DNA from: an uncultured Clostridia bacterium
GTDB lineage: Bacteria > Bacillota > Clostridia > Lachnospirales > Anaerotignaceae
Length of the DNA: 26,804 nucleotides
Direction of reading: 5' to 3'
Assembly: GCA_947036475.1 (NCBI GenBank)
Contig: CAMQRG010000006.1
Span: forward strand, 1-26,804
Position numbers and translations under genes: made by a program. The notes beneath the pieces are model-generated. The model was not told the origin of the DNA, searched no databases, and saw only the letters and a program-made list of their open reading frames with translations. The stretch's first letter is position 1. Each line of letters begins with the position of its first letter. Shown in pieces: positions 15,352-22,257 of this stretch.

Positions 15352-15804
15352 TTATGGCTCAGCCGTCATACCTGGCAGCGCGATCATGCGCTGTAACTGC
15401 TTTTTCACCTTCTGCGGAACACGTTTAATCGTTACTTCCACAGCGGTTTCATCAGAACCGTCCAGCTCCGCAGTCAGGGTTACATAATTATAGCCCATTT
15501 CCAGCGGCAGTGTTGCGCTGAACAGCCCCAAGGAGCCTACGGAGAATTCTTCAGAAAAAATTTCCTCCGGCTCTCCGTTTTGATCCGGCACGGAAACTTT
15601 GAAAGTAATCCATGTATCCGGCTCCGCTTCGCCATATACGATGCGGGCTTCGCTGAAGGTGCATTCCGCCTCCTCACATTCCAGATCCAAACCACTGGTA
15701 ATGGTCAGGGGCGTGTCTGTTTCGGCAGCCAGTGCGCTGACAGGTGAAAAACAAATAAAAGCCGCAGCAAAAACGCCGAGCCATTTTTTCATTTGTCTTT
15801 TCAT
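15352..15804 (-). CDS. Secreted small protein with an Ig-like beta fold (function unknown)
   Basis: The 150-residue protein has a signal peptide (KRQMKKWLGVFAAAFICFSP, cleavage near ALAAE). The mature part is acidic and beta-rich: a strand pattern TWITFKVSVPD, FSEEFSVGSLGLFSATLPLE and GYNYVTLTAEL resembles bacterial Ig-like domains that carry a 'G-x-F-x2-x-L-PL-x-G-x-N' turn. The last 25 residues are basic (KRVPQKVKKQLQRM). I chose ATG 15804, eight bases after AGGAGG; a GTG nine bases earlier would sit on the ribosome site. No enzyme motif is visible. Similar small secreted Ig-like proteins may bind cell-wall material, but this is inference. Confidence 0.65.
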   Translation of the reverse strand: MKRQMKKWLGVFAAAFICFSPVSALAAETDTPLTITSGLDLECEEAECTFSEARIVYGEAEPDTWITFKVSVPDQNGEPEEIFSEEFSVGSLGLFSATLPLEMGYNYVTLTAELDGSDETAVEVTIKRVPQKVKKQLQRMIALPGMTAEP

Positions 15805-15912
15805 CTCTGCCACCTCCTTTTACAGCTTACGGATAGTATACACTATGAATATTACAGTTGTGTTACAATGTCCTTACAGTTTATTAACAATGATTCCCAA
15901 AAGCGGCTTATA

Positions 15913-17562
15913 TCAGATGTTTTCCGCGTTTTCGGGCTGTTTTTCCTCCTCCGGCGGCGCGTCCAGCGCGGCAAGCTGTTCGCCATTGCGCCCGAACAGG
16001 CGGGACAGGTAAAGCAGGCCGTTTGTGCAGCCCTCTGTCCATTGTTCAGAGCGGAAAGCAAAGCCCCAGTTGCCGCCTGTTGTGCCGGGAATATTCATGC
16101 GGTGTTCCGTACCAAGGCCCAGAATATCCTGCAAAGGAACAACGGCAAGCTGCGCGGGGGAAGAAAACGCCAGCCGTATCATATCCCACGCCGCGTCTTT
16201 CCCGCTGACGTTCATATACCGGCGGAAATGGTCTTTTTCCCGTTCGGACGCATTTTCGTACCAGCCCAGCGTGGTATCGTTGTCATGCGTGCCGGTGTAT
16301 ACGACAGTATTACGGTCGTAGCAGTGCGGCAGGTATGGATTATTTGCGTCAGAGCCAAACGAGAACTGAAGGATTCTCATACCTGGAAACCCTGCCGCTT
16401 CGCGCAGAGCGCGCACTTCCTCTGTAATAAAGCCCAAATCTTCGGCGATAAGCGGGAGCACGCCCAGTTTTTCCTGCAACGCCCGGAAAAATTTCAGTCC
16501 GGGAGCCTTTTCCCATTCCCCGCCGCGCGCATTTTCCGCCCCGAAAGGTACGGCCCAATAGCTTTCAAAGCCGCGGAAATGGTCGATGCGCAGAATATCC
16601 ACATCTGCCAGATTTTTCTGTATCCGGGACGTCCACCAGGCAAAGCCCGTCTTCTCATGCTGTTTCCAGTCATAGAGCGGATTGCCCCAAAGCTGCCCCG
16701 TTTCGCTGAAATAATCGGGCGGAACGCCGGCAACGGCAACAGGGAAACCCTTGCTGTCAAGCTGAAACAGCTTCTGGTTCGCCCAAACGTCCGCGCTGTC
16801 GAACGCGACAAATATCGGCGCGTCCCCAATAATGGAAATATGCTTTTCATTGGCGTATGCCTTGAGCGCGCGCCACTGCTTCTGGAATTCATACTGCAAG
16901 AAGATTTCTTTTTCAATCGCGCCGGAAAGCGTCGTCTGCCATTTTTTGAGGGAACCCGCGTTGCGCCTGCGCAGAGCCTGCGGGAAGGAATTCCAGCACG
17001 CGCTTTCGTAATAGCCGCGCAGAGTTTCCTCCGGTATTTCCGTATCTTCAAATTCCGCGGCAAACGCAGCAAAGCCTTCGCCTGTTTCGTTCTGGCGTTC
17101 CTCCCAGAAATGTGTTTTTAGGGCCATGAACAAAGCATAATCCTCCAGCCAGAACGCGTTTTCCTTCCGGAACGCGGCGAAATCCGCAGGCACGCCCTGT
17201 GTACGGAACGCCTGGAACGCTTTATCCAGCAAAGGGAGCTTTGCAGCCGCGGCCATAGTATAATCCACCCTTGCGCGGGGCGGCTGGACAGCGGCAGATA
17301 AATCAGCTTCGGTCAAAAGGCCATCCTCCGCAAGCAGTTCAAGGCTGATAAGCAGAGGAAAGCCCGCAAACGCGGAACAGCTCTGATAAGGCGAGCCGCT
17401 GTAATCCGTCGGACATAAAGGAAGAACCTGCCAGAGGCTCTGACCCGCAGAAGCAAGGCGGTCAATAAAATCAAATGCCGCCGCACCCAAATCGCCCACA
17501 CCATAGGGCGAAGGCAGGGACGTCGGGTGCAGGAGCACGCCGCTTTTTCTTTCTGAAAACAT
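15913..17562 (-). CDS. malQ: 4-alpha-glucanotransferase (amylomaltase, GH77)
   Basis: MalQ transfers alpha-1,4-glucan segments between maltodextrins and frees glucose. The product, about 549 residues, has the GH77 landmarks in order: an N-terminal GVLLHPTSLPSPYGVGDLG, the SPYQSCSAFAG substrate loop, the nucleophile Asp in DILRIDHFRGFESYW (about residue 327), the acid/base Glu in LIAEDLG (about 375), and the transition-state Asp in GTHDNDTTLGW (about 430). Two ATGs (17568 and 17562) are possible; GGAG lies 3 and 9 bases upstream respectively, so I prefer 17562. Its ribosome site is formed by the edge of dispersed repeat copy C. No other glycogen or maltose gene is adjacent. Length is somewhat longer than the typical 500 residues but within the family range. 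Confidence 0.95.
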   Translation of the reverse strand: MFSERKSGVLLHPTSLPSPYGVGDLGAAAFDFIDRLASAGQSLWQVLPLCPTDYSGSPYQSCSAFAGFPLLISLELLAEDGLLTEADLSAAVQPPRARVDYTMAAAAKLPLLDKAFQAFRTQGVPADFAAFRKENAFWLEDYALFMALKTHFWEERQNETGEGFAAFAAEFEDTEIPEETLRGYYESACWNSFPQALRRRNAGSLKKWQTTLSGAIEKEIFLQYEFQKQWRALKAYANEKHISIIGDAPIFVAFDSADVWANQKLFQLDSKGFPVAVAGVPPDYFSETGQLWGNPLYDWKQHEKTGFAWWTSRIQKNLADVDILRIDHFRGFESYWAVPFGAENARGGEWEKAPGLKFFRALQEKLGVLPLIAEDLGFITEEVRALREAAGFPGMRILQFSFGSDANNPYLPHCYDRNTVVYTGTHDNDTTLGWYENASEREKDHFRRYMNVSGKDAAWDMIRLAFSSPAQLAVVPLQDILGLGTEHRMNIPGTTGGNWGFAFRSEQWTEGCTNGLLYLSRLFGRNGEQLAALDAPPEEEKQPENAENI

Positions 17563-17574
17563 TTCCATTCACTC

Positions 17575-17620
17575 CTTTTCAGACGCTTCAAAAAATGAAA
17601 TTTTCTTATGGCAACTCTCA
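17575..17620 (-). repeat. Dispersed inverted-repeat element, copy C (partial)
   Basis: Read on the minus strand, TTGCCATAAGAAAATTTCAT, then TTTTTTGAAGCGTCTGAAAA, matches the left half of the element. The right half is missing; the sequence passes straight into the malQ ribosome site GGAG. So the 5' untranslated end of malQ consists largely of this half element. Confidence 0.7.
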
Positions 17621-17825
17621 TAATACCTGCGTCTTTTTTTCGTTTTGATTATTATTGTAACAAGTTTTCCACGCCGCGGCTATCCGCATAACTGCCAAAA
17701 TTTGCGCCAAATCCCAACGAATGATACGTTTTTTTTCGTCCGGAAGGCAGACAATAATCCTGCAAAACAAATTTTCACCGACGGACAGGTTTGATTTGCC
17801 CGTACGGAAAAAGGAGGAAAAGCAA

Positions 17826-18179
17826 ATGCAGAAGTTTGGGTTCAGACATATACCAAAGACAGGACTTTTTGCGGCAGCAGCAGTCGCCGCGGTATTATTT
17901 GGTGGCTGCGGTAAGACGAGCAACAACCTTGGCGGCGCAGCAGACTGGTATAATGACAGCGTTTATGGCAGCGGCGTTTACGGCGCAGGGACTTATGCGG
18001 GCGGCGGTACAGCCTATTGGGACGGTTACGGCATCAACAGCGGCAGACGTATGAATGACGGTACCATCAACGGTACAGGCAGCGTCAGCAATGGGTTCAG
18101 CGGTACAATGAACGACACCTATAGTCTGGGCAGCCTGCCCGGCACAACCGGCGGCAGTACGGCAACTGTCCTGAATTAA
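17826..18179 (+). CDS. Glycine/tyrosine/asparagine-rich small lipoprotein candidate
   Basis: The 117-residue product has a hydrophobic N-terminal segment (GLFAAAAVAAVLFGGCGK) with a possible but imperfect lipobox LFGGC, followed by a low-complexity region rich in Gly, Tyr, Asn, Ser and Thr: short repeats such as VYGSGVYGAGTYAGGG, then NGTGSVSNGF. I do not recognise the family. The start at 17826 follows GGAGG with proper spacing; the upstream in-frame ATG at 17721 lacks such a site. It is divergent from malQ and ends before a strong terminator. A surface or spore-coat type structural role is possible for such composition, but that is speculation. Confidence 0.6.
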   Translation: MQKFGFRHIPKTGLFAAAAVAAVLFGGCGKTSNNLGGAADWYNDSVYGSGVYGAGTYAGGGTAYWDGYGINSGRRMNDGTINGTGSVSNGFSGTMNDTYSLGSLPGTTGGSTATVLN

Positions 18180-18277
18180 AAACCTCAGAAATGCGGCAGA
18201 GACTGCGGGAGCGTTTCTGCGCGGAACAAATCCGCTTTATTTTCCCTCTTTCTGATGAGGAGACAGCATTTCCAGCG

Positions 18278-18315
18278 AAAAGGCGCATTCCGGCATTTCC
18301 GGACTGCGCCTTTTT
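18278..18315 (+). terminator. Strong terminator after the glycine-rich lipoprotein gene
   Basis: AAAAGGCGCA and TCCGG pair with CCGGA and TGCGCCTTTTT in a long interrupted stem ending in a T5 run. It separates the lipoprotein gene from the TSUP pair. Confidence 0.9.
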
Positions 18316-18358
18316 GCATAAAAACCGCCTGCCTCCCGCATACTAACCGCGAAAGGCG

Positions 18359-18727
18359 GTGGAGGAATTGTCTGAAAAATGGAAAAAAACGCTGATTGGC
18401 ATTGTGACGGGCTTTGCAAACGGACTGTTTGGCAGCGGCGGCGGCACAATCGTCGTTCCGGCGATGGAACGGTTTCTGAATGTGGAGGAACATAAAGCGC
18501 ATGCAACAGCGATTGCCGTAATTCTGCCGCTGTCTGTGCTTTCGCTTATCATTTATCTCTGGAAAACGGACGTCAGCGCGGTATGGCAGCTTGCGCTCTG
18601 GGCATCTGCAGGCGGACTTGCAGGCGGACTTGTGGGCGCAAAACTTCTGGCGAAGGTCAGCGGGCTTTGGCTGCACCGCATTTTTGGCGCATTTATGCTG
18701 GCGGCGGCTGTGAGGATGATGCTATGA
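18359..18727 (+). CDS. Half-size TSUP (TauE/SafE) family transporter subunit A
   Basis: The product, about 122 residues with four hydrophobic spans, is one half of a TauE/SafE-type anion exporter. It carries the family signature GLFGSGGGTIVVPAM at about residues 22-36. Full-length members have about 250 residues and two such halves. The start is a GTG (18359) directly after a weak site; a TTG at 18368 is an alternative, and the frame is closed upstream by a stop at 18344. The end overlaps the next gene by four bases (ATGA). Substrates in the family include sulfite, sulfoacetate and related anions; none can be assigned here. Confidence 0.8.
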   Translation: MEELSEKWKKTLIGIVTGFANGLFGSGGGTIVVPAMERFLNVEEHKAHATAIAVILPLSVLSLIIYLWKTDVSAVWQLALWASAGGLAGGLVGAKLLAKVSGLWLHRIFGAFMLAAAVRMML

Positions 18728-19107
18728 TGTGGGCGGGCGTTCTGGCAGTGGGTTTTTTCTCCGGCATTATCAGCGGCATGGGAATCGGCGGCGGCACGAT
18801 ACTCATACCCGCCCTGCTGTTCCTGACAGACATCAACCAGCATCAGGCACAGGGCGTAAACCTCATTTATTTTATCCCGACAGCCGTTACTGCGCTGATT
18901 GCACATCAGAAAGCGGGAAATATATCATGGAAAACGGCAAAGCCGCTGGCGGTTTTGGGGCTTGCAGGCGCGGCAGCCGGCGCATTTCTGGCGGTTTCAC
19001 TGCAAGCCGAACTGCTGCGGAAAATATTCGGCGGATTCCTGCTTTTGATGGGTCTGAGTGAAATTTTCAAAAAGAAAAAAGGAGAGGGTACGCATGGAAA
19101 AAGATAA
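18724..19107 (+). CDS. Half-size TSUP (TauE/SafE) family transporter subunit B
   Basis: This 127-residue membrane protein repeats the TSUP signature: GMGIGGGTILIPALLFL near residues 19-35, with four hydrophobic spans and a basic tail (KKKKGEGTHGKR). It starts inside the stop of the preceding half (ATGA overlap), a sign of translational coupling, and together the two halves (about 249 residues) equal one normal transporter. They are not a broken gene: the second half has its own start, the two signatures are in separate frames that overlap precisely, and both are intact. An obligate heterodimer is inferred. The last 14 bases overlap the next small gene. Confidence 0.82.
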   Translation: MMWAGVLAVGFFSGIISGMGIGGGTILIPALLFLTDINQHQAQGVNLIYFIPTAVTALIAHQKAGNISWKTAKPLAVLGLAGAAAGAFLAVSLQAELLRKIFGGFLLLMGLSEIFKKKKGEGTHGKR

Positions 19108-19264
19108 ATTTATGGAGCTGAAGCTGCGCTTTACACAGGCGGATTTACAGGAGAAGATAAAGATTTACACCGAAACGCCGGGGCTTGATGTACGGCAATA
19201 CAAAGAACTTTTGAAAATATATCCCTATGAGCATATCTCTGAACTGGAAAAGGCCTTACCATAA
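19094..19264 (+). CDS. Small protein of unknown function downstream of the TSUP pair
   Basis: The 56-residue product is charged, cytoplasmic and probably helical (MEKDKFMELKLRF, then ADLQEKIKIY and a YKELLKIYPYEHISELEKAL tail). The ribosome site GGAGAGGG lies within the end of the TSUP B gene, and the start ATG 19094 overlaps that gene by 14 bases, so it is co-translated with it. I do not recognise a family. Small partner proteins of this size are sometimes regulators or stabilisers of the neighbouring transporter, but there is no direct evidence. Confidence 0.65.
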   Translation: MEKDKFMELKLRFTQADLQEKIKIYTETPGLDVRQYKELLKIYPYEHISELEKALP

Positions 19265-19270
19265 AACACT

Positions 19271-19375
19271 GCGGGGCTCTTGTTTCCGCTCCGGCCGGCG
19301 CTTCTGCGCCCTCTGACCCATATTCTGCCGCACATTCGTGCGGCAGGAGGGGCAGGAATTCCCATTCCGCAATTA
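19271..19375 (+). repeat. GC-rich composite palindromic repeat, copy 2 (diverged)
   Basis: It starts GCGGGGCTCTTG right after the stop of the 56-residue gene and contains the palindrome CTGCCGCACATTCGTGCGG, extended by CAG (19325-19346), followed by GGAATTCCCAT. The layout parallels the copies at 14.87 and 21.54 kb, with changes on both sides of the palindrome that keep the pairing. Confidence 0.6.
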
Positions 19376-19452
19376 CATAAACGATTTTCAGACGTCAAAA
19401 TCCACTTTTTTCTGTATTGGAGGATTTTTTTGTATGCCCGTCCGCTTTTTTG

Positions 19453-19461
19453 TGGTATACT
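19453..19461 (+). promoter_or_regulatory. Extended -10 promoter for the 19.5-21.5 kb operon
   Basis: TGGTATACT is an extended -10 element (TG-N-TATACT); a TTGTAT at 19430-19435 is 20 bp upstream, too far for an ideal -35. Transcription would start about 75 bases before the first gene. Confidence 0.5.
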
Positions 19462-19544
19462 TTTTTTACAGAGCAAAGCACTGAAAGACTTACGGGGTAA
19501 GCTTCTGACAGCTTTCACGTTTTTATCAGAAAGGGGATACGGCA

Positions 19545-19847
19545 ATGGAACTGATTGACAACCTGTTTGTAGCGGACAATGTAACAAATTTGGAAACCGT
19601 AATTTACAGCCTGCGCCGGGACATTCCCGTTCTGCGGCTATACTGCATCGTATATTTCGCGGACAGGAACCGTCTGGAAATTCTTTCTTCCAGAGAGCTT
19701 TTCACACCGCGCTACAAAGGGCGGCAGGGCGTGATTGCCGGAATTGCGATGGGGCGCGCCGAGGCTGTGGATATGCTGCTTTTTATGGCGCAGGAGGCTG
19801 CCGCGAACGGACGCAACGCGGGCGACCCCAGCCAGCTGATTTTGTAA
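19545..19847 (+). CDS. Hypothetical protein, about 100 residues
   Basis: The product has no membrane segment or signal peptide. It reads as a compact alpha/beta domain: a helix and strand at LETVIYSLRRDIPVLRLYCI, a strand YFADRNRLEILSSREL, a central FTPRYKGRQGVIAGIAMG and a helix AVDMLLFMAQEAAANGR. I do not recognise the family; the G-x-IAGIA-x-G segment may form a tight loop. The ribosome site AAAGGGGATACGGCA precedes ATG 19545. It is the first gene of a three-gene run with the TIGR01906-type and DUF2953 genes (31 and 8 bp gaps), which suggests an envelope- or sporulation-linked setting. Confidence 0.65.
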   Translation: MELIDNLFVADNVTNLETVIYSLRRDIPVLRLYCIVYFADRNRLEILSSRELFTPRYKGRQGVIAGIAMGRAEAVDMLLFMAQEAAANGRNAGDPSQLIL

Positions 19848-19878
19848 TCTCCCCAGACGGGAAAATACGGAGGACGCA

Positions 19879-20556
19879 ATGAAACTGTTTTACCATGCCA
19901 TAGGGCTGCTGGCGGCATTCTGCCTGATGTATGCCATACTGGTTACCGCAGTGGAAGCGGTAGTGTACTGGAATGACGGTTACTTTGAAAAAGAATACAG
20001 AAAGTATAACGTACTGCGGTATGTGCCGATGGAAATGAACAGTCTGCTTTATGTAACGGACGAGATGATGGACTATCTGCGGGGCGACAGAGAGGACCTC
20101 GATATTCAGGTATCTATCAACGGCAGAATACAGGACTTTTTCAACGAAAAGGAAAAACGTCATATGAACGATGTGAAAGAACTGTTTTTGGCGGCAGAAC
20201 GCCTGCGCACGCGGGGGCTCTGGACAGCCGCCCTTGCAGGGCTGTTCCTGCTCTGGCGCAGACGGGGCGGCGTGCTTCTGTGCACACTGCAATGGGGTGT
20301 GGGGCTGTTTCTGGCGGCAGTCGGCACAATCGCCTCTCTGGCAACAACAAGTTTCACAAAATATTTCACGTGGTTTCATCTGCTCCTTTTTGACAACAAC
20401 GACTGGCTTCTGAACCCAGCCACAGACAGGCTGATTAACATTGTGCCAGAAGGCTTTTTCAGGGATACGGCTTTTTTGAGCGCAGGGATATTCCTTGCGG
20501 CGGCATTCCTGCTCTGGCTTGCGGCAAGGCTTCTGCATAAGCGATTTGTGAACTGA
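19879..20556 (+). CDS. TIGR01906/DUF1461-type integral membrane protein
   Basis: The 225-residue protein has four predicted membrane spans (about 7-27, 112-128, 136-157 and 196-215) and a long loop after the first. The loop carries FNEKEKRHMNDVKELF at about 88-103, which matches the E-x2-HM-x-DVK motif of the TIGR01906/DUF1461 family. Function of the family is unknown; it is common in Firmicutes. The start at 19879 follows TACGGAGGACGCA. It is the middle gene of a compact run, with the DUF2953 gene beginning 8 bp after its stop. Confidence 0.8.
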   Translation: MKLFYHAIGLLAAFCLMYAILVTAVEAVVYWNDGYFEKEYRKYNVLRYVPMEMNSLLYVTDEMMDYLRGDREDLDIQVSINGRIQDFFNEKEKRHMNDVKELFLAAERLRTRGLWTAALAGLFLLWRRRGGVLLCTLQWGVGLFLAAVGTIASLATTSFTKYFTWFHLLLFDNNDWLLNPATDRLINIVPEGFFRDTAFLSAGIFLAAAFLLWLAARLLHKRFVN

Positions 20557-20564
20557 GGAATGGT

Positions 20565-21533
20565 ATGAATGGATTTTGGATTTTGGCTGTGATATGCAAA
20601 TGGATTGGCATTGTGCTGCTGGCGGTTCTGCTTTTGCTTCTTCTGCTCGTTTTTCTGGTGTTGTTTTCGCCAGTCAAATATCAGGTGGAAGGAGAAAAAA
20701 AAGACGCACCAGGCGGCTTGTTTCGCGTGTCATGGCTTCTGGGGGGAATCCGCTGCCGGGGCAGCTATGACGCGGAGAACGGATTGAAAATCCGGCTGAA
20801 GGTCCTTTGGCTCACCCTTCTGGGCGGAGAGCCAAAGGAAAAAAAGGCAAAAAAAGAAAAGAAGCGGAAACAGAAAACCGCGCCGGAGGAAACCGCTCCA
20901 GCCAATGCGCCGCCTGCTGGCGTATTGCTTATTGGCGCAAGAGAGAAAACCGCGCCGGAAAGCATACCAGAGCCCATACCGCAAAGCACGCCCATACCGG
21001 AGCCGCCTAAGGCGCAGAGTATGGAACGGCGGCAGGCCAAAACGGTGCGGCGCGTAAAGCTGGAAGACATTGCGGAACCGGAGCCGCCCCTGCCCGAAAT
21101 GGAATTTTCCGAAGATGAGGAGGCATTTTTTACAGGGGAGGAAACTGGAGAAAAGATAAAGAAGGGGATTCCGCCCATCGTTTCGGAAATTATCCATATA
21201 GAAGATAAAAAGGGGATTTTCTCCGCGCTGGGTAAGCTGCTGAAACGGCTGCTGAAAGGCATATTGCCGGGGAATCTGTTCATCAAAGGAACATTCGGCA
21301 CAGGCGACCCGACAACAACGGGATACCTGCTGGCGGCAGCTGGGATACTGACTGCGCGTTTTGGCAATGACATTCAGATAAAAGGCGATTTTTCCAAGGC
21401 TGCGGCGGAAGATGTGGAAATCCGCATCAAAGGGCGCATTGTGCTGGCATATCTGCTTTGGGCGGTGCTGGCATTTCTGCTGACAAAGCCTGTACGGCGC
21501 GCACTTTGGAGGCTTTGGAAAGCAAGAAAGTAA
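20565..21533 (+). CDS. DUF2953 protein (YtfI-like)
   Basis: The 322-residue protein has an N-terminal membrane segment (about 8-34), a beta-rich stretch (PVKYQVEGEKK...RVSWLLGGIRCRG), and a long Lys/Glu- and Pro-rich linker (about 88-190). The C-terminal DUF2953 signature is FGTGDPTTTGYLLAAAGIL, followed by hydrophobic segments and a basic end. In Bacillus ytfI (DUF2953) pairs with ytfJ, and the same order is seen here, which supports a sporulation-linked role. Start codon ATG 20565 follows TGAGGAATGGT. The large charged linker makes it longer than the usual 200-220 residues for the family. A 272-base repeat-filled gap separates it from ytfJ. Confidence 0.85.
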   Translation: MNGFWILAVICKWIGIVLLAVLLLLLLLVFLVLFSPVKYQVEGEKKDAPGGLFRVSWLLGGIRCRGSYDAENGLKIRLKVLWLTLLGGEPKEKKAKKEKKRKQKTAPEETAPANAPPAGVLLIGAREKTAPESIPEPIPQSTPIPEPPKAQSMERRQAKTVRRVKLEDIAEPEPPLPEMEFSEDEEAFFTGEETGEKIKKGIPPIVSEIIHIEDKKGIFSALGKLLKRLLKGILPGNLFIKGTFGTGDPTTTGYLLAAAGILTARFGNDIQIKGDFSKAAAEDVEIRIKGRIVLAYLLWAVLAFLLTKPVRRALWRLWKARK

Positions 21534-21540
21534 AGAGATT

Positions 21541-21640
21541 CGCGGGGCTTTGCCCCACACCCTGCCCGCTTTCTTCCAAAGAAAGCGGGGCAAAGAACTT
21601 TATTGCCAGCCGCATTTCATGCGTCTGGAATATCCATATT
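21541..21640 (+). repeat. GC-rich composite palindromic repeat, copy 3
   Basis: Starting seven bases after the DUF2953 stop, it has GGGGCTTTGCCCC, a hairpin CCCGCTTTCTTCC paired with AAAGAAAGCGGGG, and CAGCCGCATTTCATGCG (21618-21634) followed by TCTGGAATATCCATAT. The first and last blocks match the copy at 14.87 kb; the middle palindrome is different, so the middle behaves as an exchangeable module. Confidence 0.75.
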
Positions 21641-21649
21641 TTAGTTACC

Positions 21650-21777
21650 CCGCAAAACACAGTTTTGCGGAAAATGGGTCAAGGGGCGCGCCCCTTGTGG
21701 GAGTTTGAGGGCGCTGAGCGTCCGGGGGACGCTCGTTCAGCGCCGACCGGAACGGAGTGCAGACTAAAGCCCTCAAA
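21650..21777 (+). other. Cluster of strong hairpins upstream of ytfJ
   Basis: Successive inverted repeats are CCGCAAAAC with GTTTTGCGG (21650-21670), the 16-base palindrome AAGGGGCGCGCCCCTT (21681-21696), and GGCGCTGAGCGTCC (21710-21723) with GGACGCTCGTTCAGCGCC (21727-21744). An outer stem TTTGAGG (21704-21710) with CCTCAAA (21771-21777) can enclose the last one, giving a branched fold. This ends about 28 bases before the ytfJ start, so it could shape the ytfJ mRNA leader or be part of a larger repeat. No known RNA class was recognised. Confidence 0.55.
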
Positions 21778-21805
21778 GTTTTCAAAAGAAAGGTTTGGTG
21801 GAAAA

Positions 21806-22213
21806 ATGGGAAAAGATTTTAATGAATCCGTTGACGTGCTGTTTCATAAGGTGGAAGATTTGGTTTCGACCAAGACCGTTGTAGGCGAAGCAATTGAACT
21901 GGACGGTCTGACACTCCTGCCGCTGATTGAGGTTGCCGTCGGCGTAGGCGCGGGCGCAAAGGAAAACGTCAATGCCGCAGGCGGCATGGGCGCTAAAATC
22001 ACACCTTCCGCCGTTCTCGTCATTCAGGGGGACAGCGTACAGATGATAAATATTAAAAATCAGGACGCAGTGAGCAAGCTGATTGATATGGCTCCCGGCG
22101 TTGTGAATAAACTGAACTTCGGCGCGGTTTTCGGCGGACGCGCAAAAAAAGAATCTGCCGATGAGCCGAAAGAATCTGTGAAATTTGAGGAAGAAACCAT
22201 TATTGAAGAATAA
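21806..22213 (+). CDS. ytfJ: GerW family sporulation protein YtfJ
   Basis: YtfJ/GerW is a forespore-expressed protein needed for normal spore germination in Bacillus. The 135-residue product begins with the family pattern VDVLFHKVEDLVSTKTVVGE (residues 8-27), then LPLIEVAVGVGAGAKENVN, the central glycine-rich turn and GAKITPSAVLVIQGDSVQMI. The C-terminal tail is charged (Lys/Glu). I chose ATG 21806, preceded by GGTGG, because the family starts there; the frame is open further upstream only across the repeat region. DUF2953 lies upstream as in Bacillus. The next gene starts 44 bp later on the same strand. Confidence 0.92.
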   Translation: MGKDFNESVDVLFHKVEDLVSTKTVVGEAIELDGLTLLPLIEVAVGVGAGAKENVNAAGGMGAKITPSAVLVIQGDSVQMINIKNQDAVSKLIDMAPGVVNKLNFGAVFGGRAKKESADEPKESVKFEEETIIEE

Positions 22214-22257
22214 CAGGAAAGAACACCTTTGGAAATGTGCCGGAAGGGGGAACGCCC

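Noticed and set aside
15793..17121. A 442-codon plus-strand open frame opposite malQ
   Set aside because: malQ on the other strand has all GH77 catalytic motifs; the antisense frame has no domain or ribosome site.
18359..19107. Frameshifted single TSUP gene
   Set aside because: The second half has its own start codon in an ATGA overlap, and both halves have complete signatures and spans, which fits two real genes better than a break.
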